From: Ohtaekwangia sp035628875
Lineage (GTDB): Bacteria; Bacteroidota; Bacteroidia; Cytophagales; Cyclobacteriaceae
Assembly: GCA_035628875.1 (NCBI GenBank)
Contig: DASPIZ010000135.1
Location: forward strand, 69,983 to 133,982
Direction: 5' to 3'
Length of the DNA stretch: 64,000 nucleotides
The position numbers and the translations under genes were made by a program. Positions 44,804 through 53,650 of this stretch are shown one piece after another. The notes below the pieces were generated by a model. It was not told where the DNA came from. It saw only the letters and a list, made by a program, of their open reading frames with translations, and did not search any database. Numbering within the stretch: the stretch's first letter is position 1; every line of letters begins with the position of its first letter.

Positions 44804-46372
44804 TTACTTGGCGTATGCCACACTTCGCATTTCGCGAATCACCGTAACTTTTACCTGTCCCGGATATTGCATGTCACGTTCAATCTTCTGTGAGATGTCA
44901 AAACTCAACTGGCTTGCACGTTCATCGGTAGCTTTCTCTGCATCTACGATCACACGAAGTTCACGACCTGCCTGTATCGCATAACATTTTTCAACACCAT
45001 CAAAACTCAAACCGAGCTCTTCAAGCTCCTTGAGACGTTTGATGTATTGTTCCATCACTTCACGTCTGGCACCGGGTCTTGCGCCGCTGATAGCATCACA
45101 AGCCTGGATGATAGGTGAAAGAATGTTCGTCATTTCAATCTCATCATGGTGCGCTCCGATCGCATTGCAGATAACAGGATGCTCCTTATACTTCTGCGCC
45201 AGTTCCATCCCCACAATAGCATGTGGTTTTTCCAGTTCTTCGGGCCATACTTTTCCGATATCGTGAAGTAATCCGGCGCGTTTTGCCTGCTTCACATTTA
45301 AGCCCAGTTCACTTGCCATGATCGCACAAAGATTGGCCACCTCGCGTGAATGTTGCAGGAGGTTTTGTCCATAAGAAGAACGGAAGCGCATACGGCCCAC
45401 CATTTTAACCAGCTCGGGATGTAAACCATGAATACCAAGATCGATCACTGTGCGTTCGCCAATCTCGATGATTTCATCATCAATATTCTTGAATGTTTTT
45501 GCTACGATTTCTTCAATACGCGCAGGGTGAATGCGACCATCCTGAACAAGGCGGTGTAATGACAGACGGGCAATTTCACGACGTACAGGATCAAAACCAG
45601 AAATAATGATCGCTTCCGGTGTATCGTCTACGATGATTTCCACTCCGGTCGCAGCTTCCAGTGCGCGGATGTTTCTTCCTTCACGACCAATCACTTTTCC
45701 TTTGATATCGTCGCTTTCAATATTAAAAACAGAAACACAGTTTTCAATAGCATGTTCCGTCGCTGTGCGTTGAATGGTTTCAACCACAATCTTCCTGGCT
45801 TCCTTGGTGGCAGTGAGCTTCGCCTGCTCCATAATGTCTTTGATATAGCTGGAAGCACGTGTGCCGGCTTCATCTCGCAGGGAGGCAATCAACTGTTCAC
45901 GCGCTTCATCAGCGGTAAGCTTCGAAATATTTTCGAGAACCTGAATCTTCTGCTGATTAAATTTATCGAGTTCCTCCTTGCGTTTTTTAACATGTTCGAG
46001 CTGGGCCGCAAGGTCCGTTCGGATATCATCAAGTTCGCCTTCCTTCCGTTTCAGGTTCTCCAGCTCTTTGTTAATGGTTTGCTCACGTTGTTTGATTTTT
46101 TGTTCGTTTGAAATGATGAGGTTTTTCTTTTTGTTGGCCTCTTCTTCAAACTCGGAGCGCATCTTCAGGATTTTTTCCTTGGCTTCCAGGATGCGATCTT
46201 TTTTTAGATTTTCAGCTGCAATCTCGGCTTCTTTGAGAATGAGTTTTGCTTTTTCAGAAGCATCCTCTTCGTTCTTTTGAATTCTTCGCTTATACAGAAA
46301 AGAACCGATCAGCAGACTCAGCACAATCGTAGCGATTATGCTTACCAGAATTACTATGACGGTATCAGACAT
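44804..46372 (-). CDS. rny: Ribonuclease Y
   Basis: A 522-residue membrane-anchored endoribonuclease that starts mRNA decay. Residues 1-25 are a membrane helix (VIVILVSIIATIVLSLLIGSF), 30-180 a long coiled coil rich in Glu/Lys, then a KH domain (IGREGRNIRALEAATGVEIIVDDT) and an HD domain with the metal-binding LLHDIGKVWPEE. Length and order match the family exactly. It is the last gene of a pheT / coiled-coil / zapA / rny set in the same direction. Confidence 0.97.
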   Translation of the reverse strand: MSDTVIVILVSIIATIVLSLLIGSFLYKRRIQKNEEDASEKAKLILKEAEIAAENLKKDRILEAKEKILKMRSEFEEEANKKKNLIISNEQKIKQREQTINKELENLKRKEGELDDIRTDLAAQLEHVKKRKEELDKFNQQKIQVLENISKLTADEAREQLIASLRDEAGTRASSYIKDIMEQAKLTATKEARKIVVETIQRTATEHAIENCVSVFNIESDDIKGKVIGREGRNIRALEAATGVEIIVDDTPEAIIISGFDPVRREIARLSLHRLVQDGRIHPARIEEIVAKTFKNIDDEIIEIGERTVIDLGIHGLHPELVKMVGRMRFRSSYGQNLLQHSREVANLCAIMASELGLNVKQAKRAGLLHDIGKVWPEELEKPHAIVGMELAQKYKEHPVICNAIGAHHDEIEMTNILSPIIQACDAISGARPGARREVMEQYIKRLKELEELGLSFDGVEKCYAIQAGRELRVIVDAEKATDERASQLSFDISQKIERDMQYPGQVKVTVIREMRSVAYAK

Positions 46373-46434
46373 AAAAAAATAGGGTTATACATTAACCCGG
46401 AATGCCGCCTTGGCTCGGAACGCAGAGATGAAGA

Positions 46435-46722
46435 TCACAGTATGGATTGCGAAACCAGATGATTAAGCTGATTTACTTTTTCAAACACGGTCTGGTCAAT
46501 AACATGGGTTGTTTCTTCTGCTGCCATTTTATCCACAAGGCAATCGAAGGCCACCATGGCCAGTAAATCTTGTTTGTCGTCTATTCCAAATTGCTCCCGA
46601 TAGAATTTCAGCTTTTCATTGATGAGTTTGCCGGCCATTCTAACCCGCTCCTCGTCAGATCGCTTAACCTTCATGGGATACTCCCGGTCAGCAATTTTGA
46701 TTTTTATAGAAAGTTCTTCCAT
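46435..46722 (-). CDS. zapA: Cell division protein ZapA
   Basis: A 95-residue ZapA, which binds and bundles FtsZ at the division ring. The N-terminal ELSIKIKIADREYPMKVKRSDEERVRMAGKLINEKL is the family head domain, and the C-terminal half is a dimerising coiled coil. The start may be 46725 or 46722 (MM or M). It sits between rny and a small coiled-coil gene; this order is common in Bacteroidota. Confidence 0.9.
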   Translation of the reverse strand: MEELSIKIKIADREYPMKVKRSDEERVRMAGKLINEKLKFYREQFGIDDKQDLLAMVAFDCLVDKMAAEETTHVIDQTVFEKVNQLNHLVSQSIL

Positions 46723-46743
46723 CAATGGGCTCTTACGGTTGCT

Positions 46744-47040
46744 TTATCTGCTCAGGTGAACGATGCATTTATCAATCTCGCGAATGTATTCGTCCACTTT
46801 CTTCTTCAACTCCAGAACACTTCCGTCTTCCGGATTTAAATTATCCACAATTTTAGTGATTTTCAATTGATTGTGAAAACCCGTAATTTGTTCATCACGC
46901 GCCCGAATGGCTGCTCTCAACTCCTGGTTTTCGGATTTAATACTTTTTACCTCTTCCTTGAGGTTTTTATGCTCATTGACGAGCACCAGTATTTTACGTT
47001 CCAGTCCCGAAAGGTTAGACTTTAGAAGTTCCTGATCCAT
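46744..47040 (-). CDS. Small coiled-coil protein upstream of zapA
   Basis: A 98-residue protein that is almost entirely helical and coiled-coil (GLERKILVLVNEHKNLKEEV, then SENQELRAAIRARDEQI). It has no known domain. It is 19 bp upstream of zapA and 74 bp downstream of pheT on the same strand, a conserved neighbourhood in the phylum. A division role alongside ZapA (in the manner of ZapB) is a reasonable guess but unproven. Confidence 0.75.
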   Translation of the reverse strand: MDQELLKSNLSGLERKILVLVNEHKNLKEEVKSIKSENQELRAAIRARDEQITGFHNQLKITKIVDNLNPEDGSVLELKKKVDEYIREIDKCIVHLSR

Positions 47041-47114
47041 TTAACTCAAATTACAGATTACAATTGCCAATTTTCTATAAACACCAAATTACGAGTCAAT
47101 CGCTAAAACACGCA

Positions 47115-49529
47115 CTACTTTCTGATAACCGCACCCAGCTTTTGCTCAAATGCTGTCATTAACCGTTGCATTGTTTTGTCGATTTCCTCATCGGTCAGGG
47201 TTTTCGTTTCATCCAGCAGTGTAAAACCCAATGCGTAGGCTTTTTTATCCGCCGGAAGTTTTTCACCTTCATAAACATCAAACGCGATTATGTTTTTAAT
47301 CAGTCGCTTTTCCGTATTATAAATTAACTTTCTGATCTCATCAAAGGCAACCTCACGGTTCAACACTAAAGAAAGGTCACGCCTTACCTCAGGAAATTTT
47401 GCCACTTCCTGAATTACTAACTTAGGGTTTGCTGATTGGAAAAGCAAGGCTGTATTTAGCTCGGCATAAAATATTTCCTGCTTCACGCCAAAATCCTTTA
47501 ACAAGGCAGATTTTACCTTTCCTAATTTTCCAATCTCTTCTTTTCCACGCAAAATTTTTGAACCATAATCAAACAAAGGATCATCAAGCTTCTCCTGTTT
47601 TACGGATGTTAATCCCGATTTGATCAGTATATGATGTACGTGTTGTGCCACATCATAGTAGGAAACCGCCTCGGTTTTATGCTGCCAGTTTTCGGTTTCC
47701 ACATGGCCCGACATGTAAAGAGCAAGACGTTCTTCTTCCTTGTAGACTGCCTCTTCCTTATAGTAAATCTTACCAAATTCAAAAAGCTTCAGGTCTTTCT
47801 GCTTCCTGTTGATATTATACCCACACACCTCAAGACCAGTAAACAACATGGTTTGACGTAATACACCCTGCTCTTCACTTAGCTTATTCAATATCTCCAC
47901 CGGTTCACCCCGGAAAGTTAACTTATGTTTCTGCTGATAGGCCTGATTTGTAAGTGAGTTGGTCCATATCTCGAAAAAACCATTTCCGGTTAATAACTCA
48001 CTCACACTACGTTTGAACCTGTCAAGATCCTTTACGGGAAATTCAGCGAGGTAATCCGTTCCCGCGACATCGGAAAGCTCCAGGTTATTAAACCCATAGA
48101 TACGAAGCACTTCTTCCACGATATCCGCCGGTTGCGTTACATCAACACGATAAGGGGGAACAGCCACTGTAAACCCATCCTCACGCTTTTCAATAACATG
48201 AATATCCAATAATTCGAGGATGCTTGTTACAGTATCTCGCGGAATTACTTTTCCGATCAGCTTATTGATATAATCATCTTTTACAACAATGGTGCGGTTC
48301 TCAATCCGGGAAGGATAAATATCAATGATGTCGCATGACACCTTTCCGCCGGCAATTTCCTGAATTAAAAGTGCAGCACGTTTCAAGGCATAAACCGTGA
48401 TGTTCGGATCAGTACCCCGTTCAAAACGGAACGACGCATCTGTTTTAAGCTGATGATGCATCGACGTTCGGCGCACATAATCCGCAGCAAAATGTGCACT
48501 TTCCAGGAAAATATTTTTTGTATCGGATGTAATTCCGGATTTGCTTCCACCGAAAACTCCGGCGATACACATTCCCTCTTCAGCATTGCAAATCATCAGA
48601 TCATTTGCCCGTAATGTTCTTTGCTTGTTATCAAGGGTCGTGAATTTACTTCCCTCTGGTAGTGTTTTTACAATTACTTTTGCACCTGTAATCTGATCAG
48701 CATCAAAGGCATGCATCGGCTGGCCCAATGCGTGACAAACAAAATTGGTAATATCAACAATGTTGTTGATCGGCGTAAGCCCGATAGACATGAGCTTGTT
48801 TTTCAACCATGCCGGTGATTCTGCTACAGTGACACCTTCTATTGTTAATGCACTGTATCGCGGACACGCTTCCACATTCTCCACTTCAACCGGTATAACA
48901 CGGTTTGTATTATCGACCTTAAAGTGCTCGACAGAGGGCCATTTGATCAATCGGTTTTTGGAAGCACGAATATCACGGGCTACACCGATGTGTGATGCAG
49001 CATCAGCACGGTTGGGTGTTAATCCGATTTCAAAAATAAAATCGGAGGCGATATTGTAAAGCTCAGCGGCTGGTGTACCAATCATCGTTTGCGCATCAAG
49101 CACAATTATCCCCGCATGACTTTCACCTAACCCAATCTCATCTTCAGCGCAAATCATACCTTCAGATTGTTCACCACGTATCTTCGCCGCTTTGATCGTA
49201 AAAGGTTCGCCACCGGAAGGATAGAGCGTAGTTCCCGGAACAGCGACAACCACTTTCTGCCCTGCTGCAACGTTGGGCGCACCACAAACAATGTTCAGCG
49301 GTTTTTCTTCACCAACATCAACGGTGGTAACGGAAAGTTTATCGGCATTCGGATGTTTGGCGCATGTTAACACTTCACCTACAACTAATCCCTTCAGACC
49401 ACCGCGCACCGTTTCGTACGGAATTACATGTTCTACTTCCAGACCGGTTGACGTGAGCAGGTATCCAACCTCTTCAGCGGTTTCCGGCAGATCTATATAT
49501 TCTTTTAACCAATTGTATGATATCGTCAT
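47115..49529 (-). CDS. pheT: Phenylalanyl-tRNA synthetase beta subunit
   Basis: An 804-residue PheRS beta subunit, which with PheS charges tRNA-Phe. The start is MTISYNWLKEYIDLPETAEEVG (49529), better than 49580. Domains: an EMAP-type tRNA-binding fold (residues 40-150, VVGEVLTCAKHPNADKLSVTTVDVG), the B3/B4 editing domain, the B5 region (NKLIGKVIPRDTVTSILELLDI), the core, and a C-terminal ferredoxin-like anticodon-binding (FDX-ACB) domain (KFPEVRRDLSLVLNREV). pheS is not in the window. A TTG-N20-TATTTTTG promoter lies just upstream. Confidence 0.96.
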   Translation of the reverse strand: MTISYNWLKEYIDLPETAEEVGYLLTSTGLEVEHVIPYETVRGGLKGLVVGEVLTCAKHPNADKLSVTTVDVGEEKPLNIVCGAPNVAAGQKVVVAVPGTTLYPSGGEPFTIKAAKIRGEQSEGMICAEDEIGLGESHAGIIVLDAQTMIGTPAAELYNIASDFIFEIGLTPNRADAASHIGVARDIRASKNRLIKWPSVEHFKVDNTNRVIPVEVENVEACPRYSALTIEGVTVAESPAWLKNKLMSIGLTPINNIVDITNFVCHALGQPMHAFDADQITGAKVIVKTLPEGSKFTTLDNKQRTLRANDLMICNAEEGMCIAGVFGGSKSGITSDTKNIFLESAHFAADYVRRTSMHHQLKTDASFRFERGTDPNITVYALKRAALLIQEIAGGKVSCDIIDIYPSRIENRTIVVKDDYINKLIGKVIPRDTVTSILELLDIHVIEKREDGFTVAVPPYRVDVTQPADIVEEVLRIYGFNNLELSDVAGTDYLAEFPVKDLDRFKRSVSELLTGNGFFEIWTNSLTNQAYQQKHKLTFRGEPVEILNKLSEEQGVLRQTMLFTGLEVCGYNINRKQKDLKLFEFGKIYYKEEAVYKEEERLALYMSGHVETENWQHKTEAVSYYDVAQHVHHILIKSGLTSVKQEKLDDPLFDYGSKILRGKEEIGKLGKVKSALLKDFGVKQEIFYAELNTALLFQSANPKLVIQEVAKFPEVRRDLSLVLNREVAFDEIRKLIYNTEKRLIKNIIAFDVYEGEKLPADKKAYALGFTLLDETKTLTDEEIDKTMQRLMTAFEQKLGAVIRK

Positions 49530-49577
49530 AGCAAAAAACAGGGTCTCCGCCTTGGATTGCCCCTTTAAATAAAGCGT

Positions 49578-49608
49578 CAAAAATATAGACTTAAGGTGCG
49601 CTTTACAA
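49578..49608 (-). promoter_or_regulatory. pheT promoter
   Basis: On the minus strand TTG (complement of 49606-49608), 20 bp, TATTTTTG (complement of 49578-49585), an exact TAnnTTTG. Start of transcription is expected near 49572, about 42 bases before the ATG. The rest of the gap to 49896 has no gene; it contains a GC-rich stretch (49790-49890) of unknown meaning. Confidence 0.6.
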
Positions 49609-49895
49609 ATAAATTAATGCCGTTGAAGGGCAATGTCTTAGGTTAAGAACAACCAATCAGGGCGCTTCTTTGCTATTCACCTCGCTATTTGCATCCTGAG
49701 ATTTAAACCTGCGACTCAAAAAACTGAGATGACGATTCCTGAAGGAGTTTTCAACAAATTGGGTACCACTCGCCAACTAAATCAATGCGCCGGAGGAGCT
49801 GAATGTGAACAGCCATGAGCGCAGGCCGTGGTAGCGAGCGAAGAACTTTACGCAAGTGCCGTCCTCAACGCCTCGCAAACGAACCGAGCACAAGA

Positions 49896-50516
49896 TTATG
49901 GATGGTAGCTCTTCTCCCCTGCCGCAATTGGAATGTTCAGCAGATTTTCAGGTGGCGGAAGCGGACAAGAAAATTTTTCAGTATAAGCACAGTACGGATT
50001 ATAAGCTTTGTTAAAATCCAGTGTAATCGTATTGCTTCCGGGTGTTTTTTCAACATCCAGGTAACGGCCTGCGCCATATGTTTCTTCTGCGCTGGTCCGG
50101 TCGCCAAAAGCAAGAAATAATTTTCCGCGCGTCGGTCCCATGCCAATCATTTCCAGAATGAGAAGTCTGTTGTGAAAACCGTGAAGATCAAATTCAGCGT
50201 GAGCGTATTCCATATAACGTTCTTCCTTACCATCATTGGTAGTAAGCGTTACTTGTTTTTTATTCTGTATAGGTGTGATGGAAGCCGTAACCTTGTATTG
50301 CAGATTGGCCGGATAGTATTTCAACCCGGTAAAAGCCTCCACACTATCCGCGAAAGGCGACTCATTCGCCGTACGCATAAACTGATCCTTCTCTTCACGC
50401 TCCTCGCGAATGGCATTGATGTATGCAGTCTGATCCTTACTCCCGTACACGGTGTATAAAATTGATGCAATAATCACACTGATAACAAGGAGGATGAGGA
50501 TGTTTTTAGCTTTCAT
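49896..50516 (-). CDS. DUF1684 membrane-anchored protein
   Basis: A 206-residue protein with an N-terminal anchor (NILILLVISVIIASILYTVY), then the DUF1684 beta domain. Characteristic end motifs are TITLDFNKAYNPYCAYTEKF and SCPLPPPENLLNIPIAAGEK. The family has no known function and often occurs in Bacteroidota and Actinobacteria as an anchored or exported protein. The start ATG is directly preceded by a heptad-repeat region. Confidence 0.87.
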   Translation of the reverse strand: MKAKNILILLVISVIIASILYTVYGSKDQTAYINAIREEREEKDQFMRTANESPFADSVEAFTGLKYYPANLQYKVTASITPIQNKKQVTLTTNDGKEERYMEYAHAEFDLHGFHNRLLILEMIGMGPTRGKLFLAFGDRTSAEETYGAGRYLDVEKTPGSNTITLDFNKAYNPYCAYTEKFSCPLPPPENLLNIPIAAGEKSYHP

Positions 50517-50519
50517 TCG

Positions 50520-50640
50520 TTAGTTCAAGGTTCAAAGTCCAAAGTTCAAAGTTTAAAATTCAAGGTTCCAGGTTTGAGTTTGAGGTTCGAGGTTCAAAGT
50601 TTTAAAGTTCGAGGTTCAAGATTTAAGGTTTCGACAAAAC
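50520..50640. repeat. TTCAAGG/TTTGAGG heptad region upstream of DUF1684
   Basis: TTCAAGGTTCAAAGTCCAAAGTTCAAAG and on through GTTTGAGTTTGAGGTTCGAGGTTCAAAG: words of seven bases with GG or AG ends. It reaches to within 3 bases of the DUF1684 start codon. Just past it (50650-50700) lies AGCTTATCGCCTGTAGCTTGC, similar to words near 545 and 4190. Confidence 0.75.
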
Positions 50641-50717
50641 TCAAAAGTTTCGAAAAACAACCTGAAGCTTATCGCCTGTAGCTTGCAGCTTATCGCAAAA
50701 CCTGATAGCATCTAACC

Positions 50718-51998
50718 TCATATAGGTTTTTGCGCTTGTAACTGCTTTCGTCTCTCTTCTTCCCAGGCTACAATGTCTTCCCGGTGTTTCTGAAACAGAT
50801 CGAAAAAAATCGGAATACCATTATCGGGAAGTTCGCCCGGGGCATTGGCCAGAATACAAATCGCGATGTTATCTTTTTCATTCACAGCAACCTCACTCCG
50901 GTAGCCGTTTACATATCCTCCATGATACACCAACGTATCATCCGGATAATGAAGGATGCGCCAGCCCAAGCCATAGAAAGAATCACTCACGCGGTGCGTC
51001 CGTCCATAGTTACGATTTTTGGAACGTGCATGGATCGCAGGTGAAAACATGGTCGTGAGTGTTTCCGGGCGAATCACATCGGGCCGATTTCCCAATAGCG
51101 CCAGCATCCAATTCGCCATATCAGAAATACTGGCATTAATTCCGCCAGCAGGGCTAACGTTGTAATACGTGTTTGTGATCTTTACTTTTCTCCACCCACC
51201 GCGTCTGCGTAAATGTGGTTTGGCAACATTCTTATTTGTAGCGATACTGAAATAATCAATGGAAGCATTTTTCATTCCCAGCGGACCAAACACTTTTTCA
51301 ATCATCCACCCCTCGTAAGATTTGCCCGTCGCCGAATGAATGGCTTCGCCGATTAAACTATACGCCACGTTCTGGTAACTGTACAATTCACCAACATCTG
51401 CTACCAAAGGAACCCCCTGTAGACGCTGTAGCATCTCTTTCAACGGAAGTCCTTCTTCTACAAGATTGGTATACGCATGAACCGGAAGCCCCGTAGAATG
51501 AGAAAGCACATGACGAAGCGTGAGCCGTTGGGTTTGCTCTGGTGAATTCAATGAAAACTCAGGCACATAACGAAGCACATGATCGTCCCATTGAAGTCTG
51601 TTCTCCTCGACAAGTATACCGGTTAAAAATGAAGCAAAACATTTTGACACAGATGCAAGTCGAAAAACGGTATTCACATTAATGGAATCTTTCTTTCCCA
51701 CTTCGCGAACACCAAACCCCTTCATGTATACGATGGTGGAATCTTTAACAATGGCAATTGCCGCGCCCGGCGTTTGTGAAAATAATTTTAACAGATGAAG
51801 CTGGTCCTCATACTCTTCCACCAATTCTTCCATATACGGATTTACTTCGACGCGGGCTTTCGGCTTGAGAAGGCGACGTTGAATAGGATGGTCTGATTTG
51901 ATGTACATCTGCGCCACCAAAATCGGAAGCATAAGTAAAACCAAACCCACCCCAATCAAAATAAAATATTTCCTTTTGATTTTTTTTCGTCTCCACAT
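50718..51998 (-). CDS. Serine hydrolase, beta-lactamase family (class C type)
   Basis: A 426-residue periplasmic hydrolase of the beta-lactamase/D-Ala-D-Ala carboxypeptidase family. An N-terminal anchor (FILIGVGLVLLMLPILVAQMYI) precedes the domain. The SxxK motif is SVSKCF near residue 116, the YxN motif is YSYQNVAYSL and the HxG-type motif is VYHGGYVNGYRSE. Physiological substrate unknown; such proteins in Bacteroidota are often peptidases or esterases, not antibiotic-degrading enzymes. Confidence 0.88.
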   Translation of the reverse strand: MWRRKKIKRKYFILIGVGLVLLMLPILVAQMYIKSDHPIQRRLLKPKARVEVNPYMEELVEEYEDQLHLLKLFSQTPGAAIAIVKDSTIVYMKGFGVREVGKKDSINVNTVFRLASVSKCFASFLTGILVEENRLQWDDHVLRYVPEFSLNSPEQTQRLTLRHVLSHSTGLPVHAYTNLVEEGLPLKEMLQRLQGVPLVADVGELYSYQNVAYSLIGEAIHSATGKSYEGWMIEKVFGPLGMKNASIDYFSIATNKNVAKPHLRRRGGWRKVKITNTYYNVSPAGGINASISDMANWMLALLGNRPDVIRPETLTTMFSPAIHARSKNRNYGRTHRVSDSFYGLGWRILHYPDDTLVYHGGYVNGYRSEVAVNEKDNIAICILANAPGELPDNGIPIFFDLFQKHREDIVAWEEERRKQLQAQKPI

Positions 51999-52025
51999 GC
52001 TGGCAAATAAAGGATGTTACACCGA

Positions 52026-52724
52026 TTATAGCAACCCCTCATCCGCAAAACTGAAATACTTGTTCCCCGCAATGATCAGATGATCAAGCACCTGGATCTC
52101 AAGTAACTTGCCACTCTCCTTTAGTTTTTGTGTGAGATTCGTATCTGCCTGACTCGGCGTGAGATTTCCGGAAGGATGATTGTGCGCCAGGATAAGCCCG
52201 CTCGCCAATTCTTCCAGTGCAAATTTAAAAATGATTTTAGGATCGGCTACTGTACCCGCTACGCCACCCTGACTGATCTGCACTTTCCGTACTACACGAT
52301 TCGCACGATTCAACAGCATGACCCAGAATTCTTCGTGAGGCAAATCCTGTAGACTGGATCTCAAGAGATCAAACGCATCGCGCGAGCCGCTAATTCTTGG
52401 TTTGCTGTCGGGCGCAATCTCCTTTCTCCGACGACCTAACTCCAGCGCAGCCACAATGGATATCGCTTTTGCTTCACCTATGCCTTTGATCTTAATTAAA
52501 TCTCTAACCGTAAGATTACCCAGAGCATGAAGGTTATGATCCGCATCCTGTAAAACGCGTTTGGCAAGATCAACAGCACTCATGGTGGAAGAACCAGTGC
52601 CCAACAAAATGGCAATTAACTCGGCATCTGATAACGCTGACTTTCCTTTCAATAATAATTTTTCTCGCGGACGGTCCTCAGGTGACCAATGCTTAATCCC
52701 AAGCGGTCGATTCTCTAACTCCAT
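52026..52724 (-). CDS. radC: DNA repair protein RadC (JAB/MPN domain)
   Basis: A 232-residue RadC-family protein. The N-terminal part has a helix-hairpin-helix (LTVRDLIKIKGIGEAKAISIVAALELG), and the C-terminal JAB domain has the metal site HNHPSGNLTPSQAD. The start is 52724 (MELENRPLGIKHWSPEDRPR), not 52772. The gene is often called DNA repair protein RadC, but its real role is uncertain (the JAB fold suggests peptidase or DNA-linked work). Confidence 0.9.
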   Translation of the reverse strand: MELENRPLGIKHWSPEDRPREKLLLKGKSALSDAELIAILLGTGSSTMSAVDLAKRVLQDADHNLHALGNLTVRDLIKIKGIGEAKAISIVAALELGRRRKEIAPDSKPRISGSRDAFDLLRSSLQDLPHEEFWVMLLNRANRVVRKVQISQGGVAGTVADPKIIFKFALEELASGLILAHNHPSGNLTPSQADTNLTQKLKESGKLLEIQVLDHLIIAGNKYFSFADEGLL

Positions 52725-52776
52725 AATGCATAACGGTTCGGCTAAAAATCGAAAAAGAAACGGAATAATCAAAAAA

Positions 52777-52847
52777 TGGGTATTGGGTATTAGGAATTAG
52801 GTATTGGGTATTAGAAATTAGGTATTGGGGTATTGGAAATTGGGTGG
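52777..52847. repeat. TATTGGG/TATTAGG heptad array upstream of radC
   Basis: TGGG, TATTGGG, TATTAGG, AATTAGG, TATTGGG, TATTAGA, AATTAGG, TATTGGGG, TATTGGA, AATTGGG: about ten degenerate heptads, about 50 bp upstream of the radC start. The rest of the gap to rpsT has a fragment of the TTTGTGCCCTCTTTGTGC-type repeat (52921-52960). Confidence 0.85.
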
Positions 52848-52977
52848 CGGGTTAAGGAGTAGCGTTTCGTTAAATCCAACAAAACCGCTGCCCCGGAGAG
52901 GGTGAGGCAATAAAAAAAGATTTGTGTTTCTTTGTGCCCTCTTTGTGCAACTTTGCGCTACAACAGGCCACTCCAAA

Positions 52978-53006
52978 AAGCAAAACCCCACCTTGAAGGC
53001 AGGGTT
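52978..53006 (-). terminator. Terminator of rpsT
   Basis: On the minus strand AACCCTGCCTTCAAGGTGGGGTTTTGCTTTTTGG: AACCC pairs with GGGTT, and CCTT with AAGG inside. It lies about 30 bases after the rpsT stop. Confidence 0.7.
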
Positions 53007-53037
53007 CTTATATTCGACGCTAAGAAGAATTCGGGTA

Positions 53038-53292
53038 TTAAGCCAGCTTACTAACGAATTTCGCCAGTTTTGACTTCTGGTTAGAGGCTTTTTTCTTATG
53101 AATGATATTTCTTTTGGCCAGCTTATCCAGCATTGAAGCTACCTGTTTTAAAAGGTTTTCAGCCTCAGATTTTACTGAAGTTGCCTTCAGCTTTTTGATC
53201 ACCGTACGGGTGGTCTTGTGCTGATAGCGGTTTCTAACACGTTTTATCTCGTTTGCACGGATTCTTTTCTCTGCTGACTTATGATTTGCCAT
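53038..53292 (-). CDS. rpsT: 30S ribosomal protein S20
   Basis: An 84-residue ribosomal protein S20, a primary 16S rRNA-binding protein. It starts MANHKSAEKRIRANEIKRVRNR, is helical and basic throughout, and ends KSKLAKFVSKLA, as in the family. It has a clear promoter of its own and a terminator after it. Confidence 0.97.
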   Translation of the reverse strand: MANHKSAEKRIRANEIKRVRNRYQHKTTRTVIKKLKATSVKSEAENLLKQVASMLDKLAKRNIIHKKKASNQKSKLAKFVSKLA

Positions 53293-53314
53293 ATCTTTCT
53301 AAAAATAAGGACTG

Positions 53315-53344
53315 CAAAGGTAAGGGGATTTGAGAGAATTGCAA
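53315..53344 (-). promoter_or_regulatory. rpsT promoter
   Basis: On the minus strand TTG (complement of 53342-53344), 19 bp, TACCTTTG (complement of 53315-53322), an exact TTG-N19-TAnnTTTG. Transcription would start near 53308, about 16 bases before the ATG. Confidence 0.78.
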
Positions 53345-53445
53345 AAACAGGGCAGAAAATTTGTAATAAGCAATCAAAACAGTTTCTAACAGGCTGGCAT
53401 TCACCCACCAAACTGCTGTCCTGCAACTCCCATTCGAAGCCGAAT

Positions 53446-53492
53446 CCTGAGCACGGCATGCGCGCAAGGCAGCAGCACTGGGATTGCTCAGG
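53446..53492. repeat. 8-bp inverted repeat, possible hairpin
   Basis: CCTGAGCA (53446-53453) and TGCTCAGG (53485-53492) are perfect complements around a 31-base loop rich in GC. It lies in the gene-free 53293-53870 stretch, upstream of rpsT. Confidence 0.5.
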
Positions 53493-53564
53493 AAATTAGG
53501 TAGTGTAATGAGAACTTTTTACCCGATTGTTTTCATAAAAACAGGCCACACCCACACCATCCTT

Positions 53565-53650
53565 CAGCATACTGGTATTGTCGCATAACATTATCTTTGG
53601 CCTGGTAGGGGAATGCGCGGATCATGTTCGGCGACAATGCCAGTATGCTG
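53565..53650. repeat. 20-bp long inverted repeat (stem-loop)
   Basis: CAGCATACTGGTATTGTCGC (53565-53584) and GCGACAATGCCAGTATGCTG (53631-53650) pair at 19 of 20 positions; AACAT and ATGTT extend the stem inward. The loop is about 30-46 bases. This is far stronger than chance and suits a structured RNA, a mobile-element end or a protected RNA hairpin. The rest of the 578-bp gap shows no gene. Confidence 0.7.

Noticed and set aside
45752..46280. Plus-strand frames antisense to rny
   Set aside because: Shadow frames of the coiled-coil part of RNase Y; Phe/Leu/Ser-rich composition comes from the complement of Glu/Lys codons.
46373..46434. 6S RNA gene between zapA and rny, as next to zapA in enterobacteria
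   Set aside because: Gap is only 62 bases, far shorter than 6S RNA, and shows no closed stem with an open bubble.
49815..50120. Plus-strand frame of 101 codons overlapping the DUF1684 gene
   Set aside because: It is mostly antisense to a well supported gene and its residues are arginine-rich with no domain.
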